Assembly (NCBI GenBank): GCA_052390415.1
Contig: JBQTGY010000065.1
Coordinates: 1-64,000, forward strand
DNA length: 64,000 bases
Direction: 5' to 3'
Source: JANNWF01 sp052390415
Lineage (GTDB): Bacteria > Pseudomonadota > Gammaproteobacteria > Xanthomonadales > Xanthomonadaceae
Position numbers and translations under genes: made by a program. Below the pieces are notes generated by a model. The model was given only the letters and a program-made list of their open reading frames with translations. It searched no databases and was not told the DNA's origin. Below are positions 63,578-64,000 of this stretch, piece by piece (the stretch's first letter is position 1; each line of letters starts with the position of its first letter).

Positions 63578-64000
63578 AGGCGCTCCGCGGCGGCAACGGG
63601 AGGCGCACGGGTTGGTTCGCCCGGATCGCTGACACGCGCAGGCAGATTGAGCAACTCGATCAGCCGCCGACGATCGAGCAGCACCGCCGCCTGCAGCGTC
63701 ATGTTGGTGCGTAATGGAACGGATTCGCCCGCCAGATCGATACGCTGCTGATCGGGGATGACCAGCGCCCGATAGGAGGCTTCGCCGATCTGCAGGCCAC
63801 TGCTTCGGTTCACCTCTTCAGGCGACAGCGCCCGGTGCGCGATTTCCGCGATTCGGCCGAACTGCTGCCCATACTGCTGGTAGGGAAACGCGTCGTAGCG
63901 CATGGCCACGCGTGTGCCAACGCGTATGCGGCCGACCGCTCGTGCCGGAATCCAGAGCTCGGCCAGCAACTCCGACGGCTCGGGTATGACTGCGAGAAGT
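63574..64000 (-). CDS. HlyD-family membrane fusion protein (3' part, runs off window)
   Basis: The last 142 codons of the gene; the 5' end is beyond the right edge. PEPSELLAELWIPARAVGRIR, VGTRVAMRYDAFPYQQYGQQ and SYRALVIPDQQ are the beta-barrel and C-terminal region of periplasmic adaptors for C39 exporters. It couples LanT to an outer-membrane pore (TolC type), completing a type I secretion route. Overlaps lanT by four bases and is co-transcribed. Confidence 0.88.
   Translation of the reverse strand, partial: LLAVIPEPSELLAELWIPARAVGRIRVGTRVAMRYDAFPYQQYGQQFGRIAEIAHRALSPEEVNRSSGLQIGEASYRALVIPDQQRIDLAGESVPLRTNMTLQAAVLLDRRRLIELLNLPARVSDPGEPTRAPPVAAAERL

Overview
This GC-rich window reads as a gammaproteobacterium of the Xanthomonadales/Lysobacterales, probably Rhodanobacteraceae-like. 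That placement is inferred from the fused thrA-thrB-thrC operon, the OprP-type porin, many GTG starts, dispersed heptamer and stem-loop repeats familiar from that order, and the overall gene repertoire. Genes are dense and often overlap by 4 bases (ATGA). No rRNA, tRNA or CRISPR array was seen.

Layout. 0.1-6.5 kb: a very large kinase/ATPase/GAF/GGDEF signalling protein, divergent from a secreted DUF4124-trypsin protease. 6.5-15.7 kb: a NatA/NatB-like ABC exporter, a secreted S33 peptidase, an ArsR-type regulator with a palindromic operator, ferredoxin-NADP reductase, a YadG/YadH-like ABC exporter, a DUF2167 protein and TatD. 15.7-18.1 kb: remnant of a type I restriction locus (an intact AlbA_2/ATPase gene behind a truncated hsdR). 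18.3-27.6 kb: a Ycf46-like AAA ATPase, then a large secreted lysyl-endopeptidase-like protease with a coupled run sixA-yceI-PLD lipoprotein, a YkvA protein and a MenI-like thioesterase. 27.6-36.9 kb: a sulfate/thiosulfate uptake operon (rrf2-yezD-porin-sbp-cysT-cysW-FAD protein-cysA), divergent from an SLC13 permease. 36.9-43.6 kb: a NYN nuclease, an AraC regulator divergent from a sterol-desaturase-family enzyme, a 164-bp MITE-like palindrome, an acyltransferase, a YheT hydrolase, a small secreted repeat protein and UppP. 43.8-48.5 kb: thrABC. 49.0-54.5 kb: a small membrane protein, an acetyl-CoA hydrolase/transferase, a PQQ-type sugar dehydrogenase and glnA with a recognisable sigma-54/NtrC promoter.

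54.5-56.4 kb is a junction of debris: two copies of a ~210-bp direct repeat, a truncated ruvC, an isolated secreted protein and a probable IS91-family transposase fragment. Beyond it, and running off the right edge, lies the most interesting system: a class I lanthipeptide cluster on the minus strand (hlyD-lanT-lanA-lanC-lanB). Its precursor has a KLSLSKQTLRDLT-type leader and a predicted 34-residue core with six cysteines, each following a Ser/Thr. The exporter carries a C39 peptidase domain, so leader removal and export are probably coupled in one protein rather than using a LanP protease.

Working picture: LanB glutamylates and dehydrates the core Ser/Thr, LanC closes up to six thioether rings, and LanT/HlyD cuts the leader and exports the product. 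Start positions, operators and repeat classifications are read by eye and not tested by database search.
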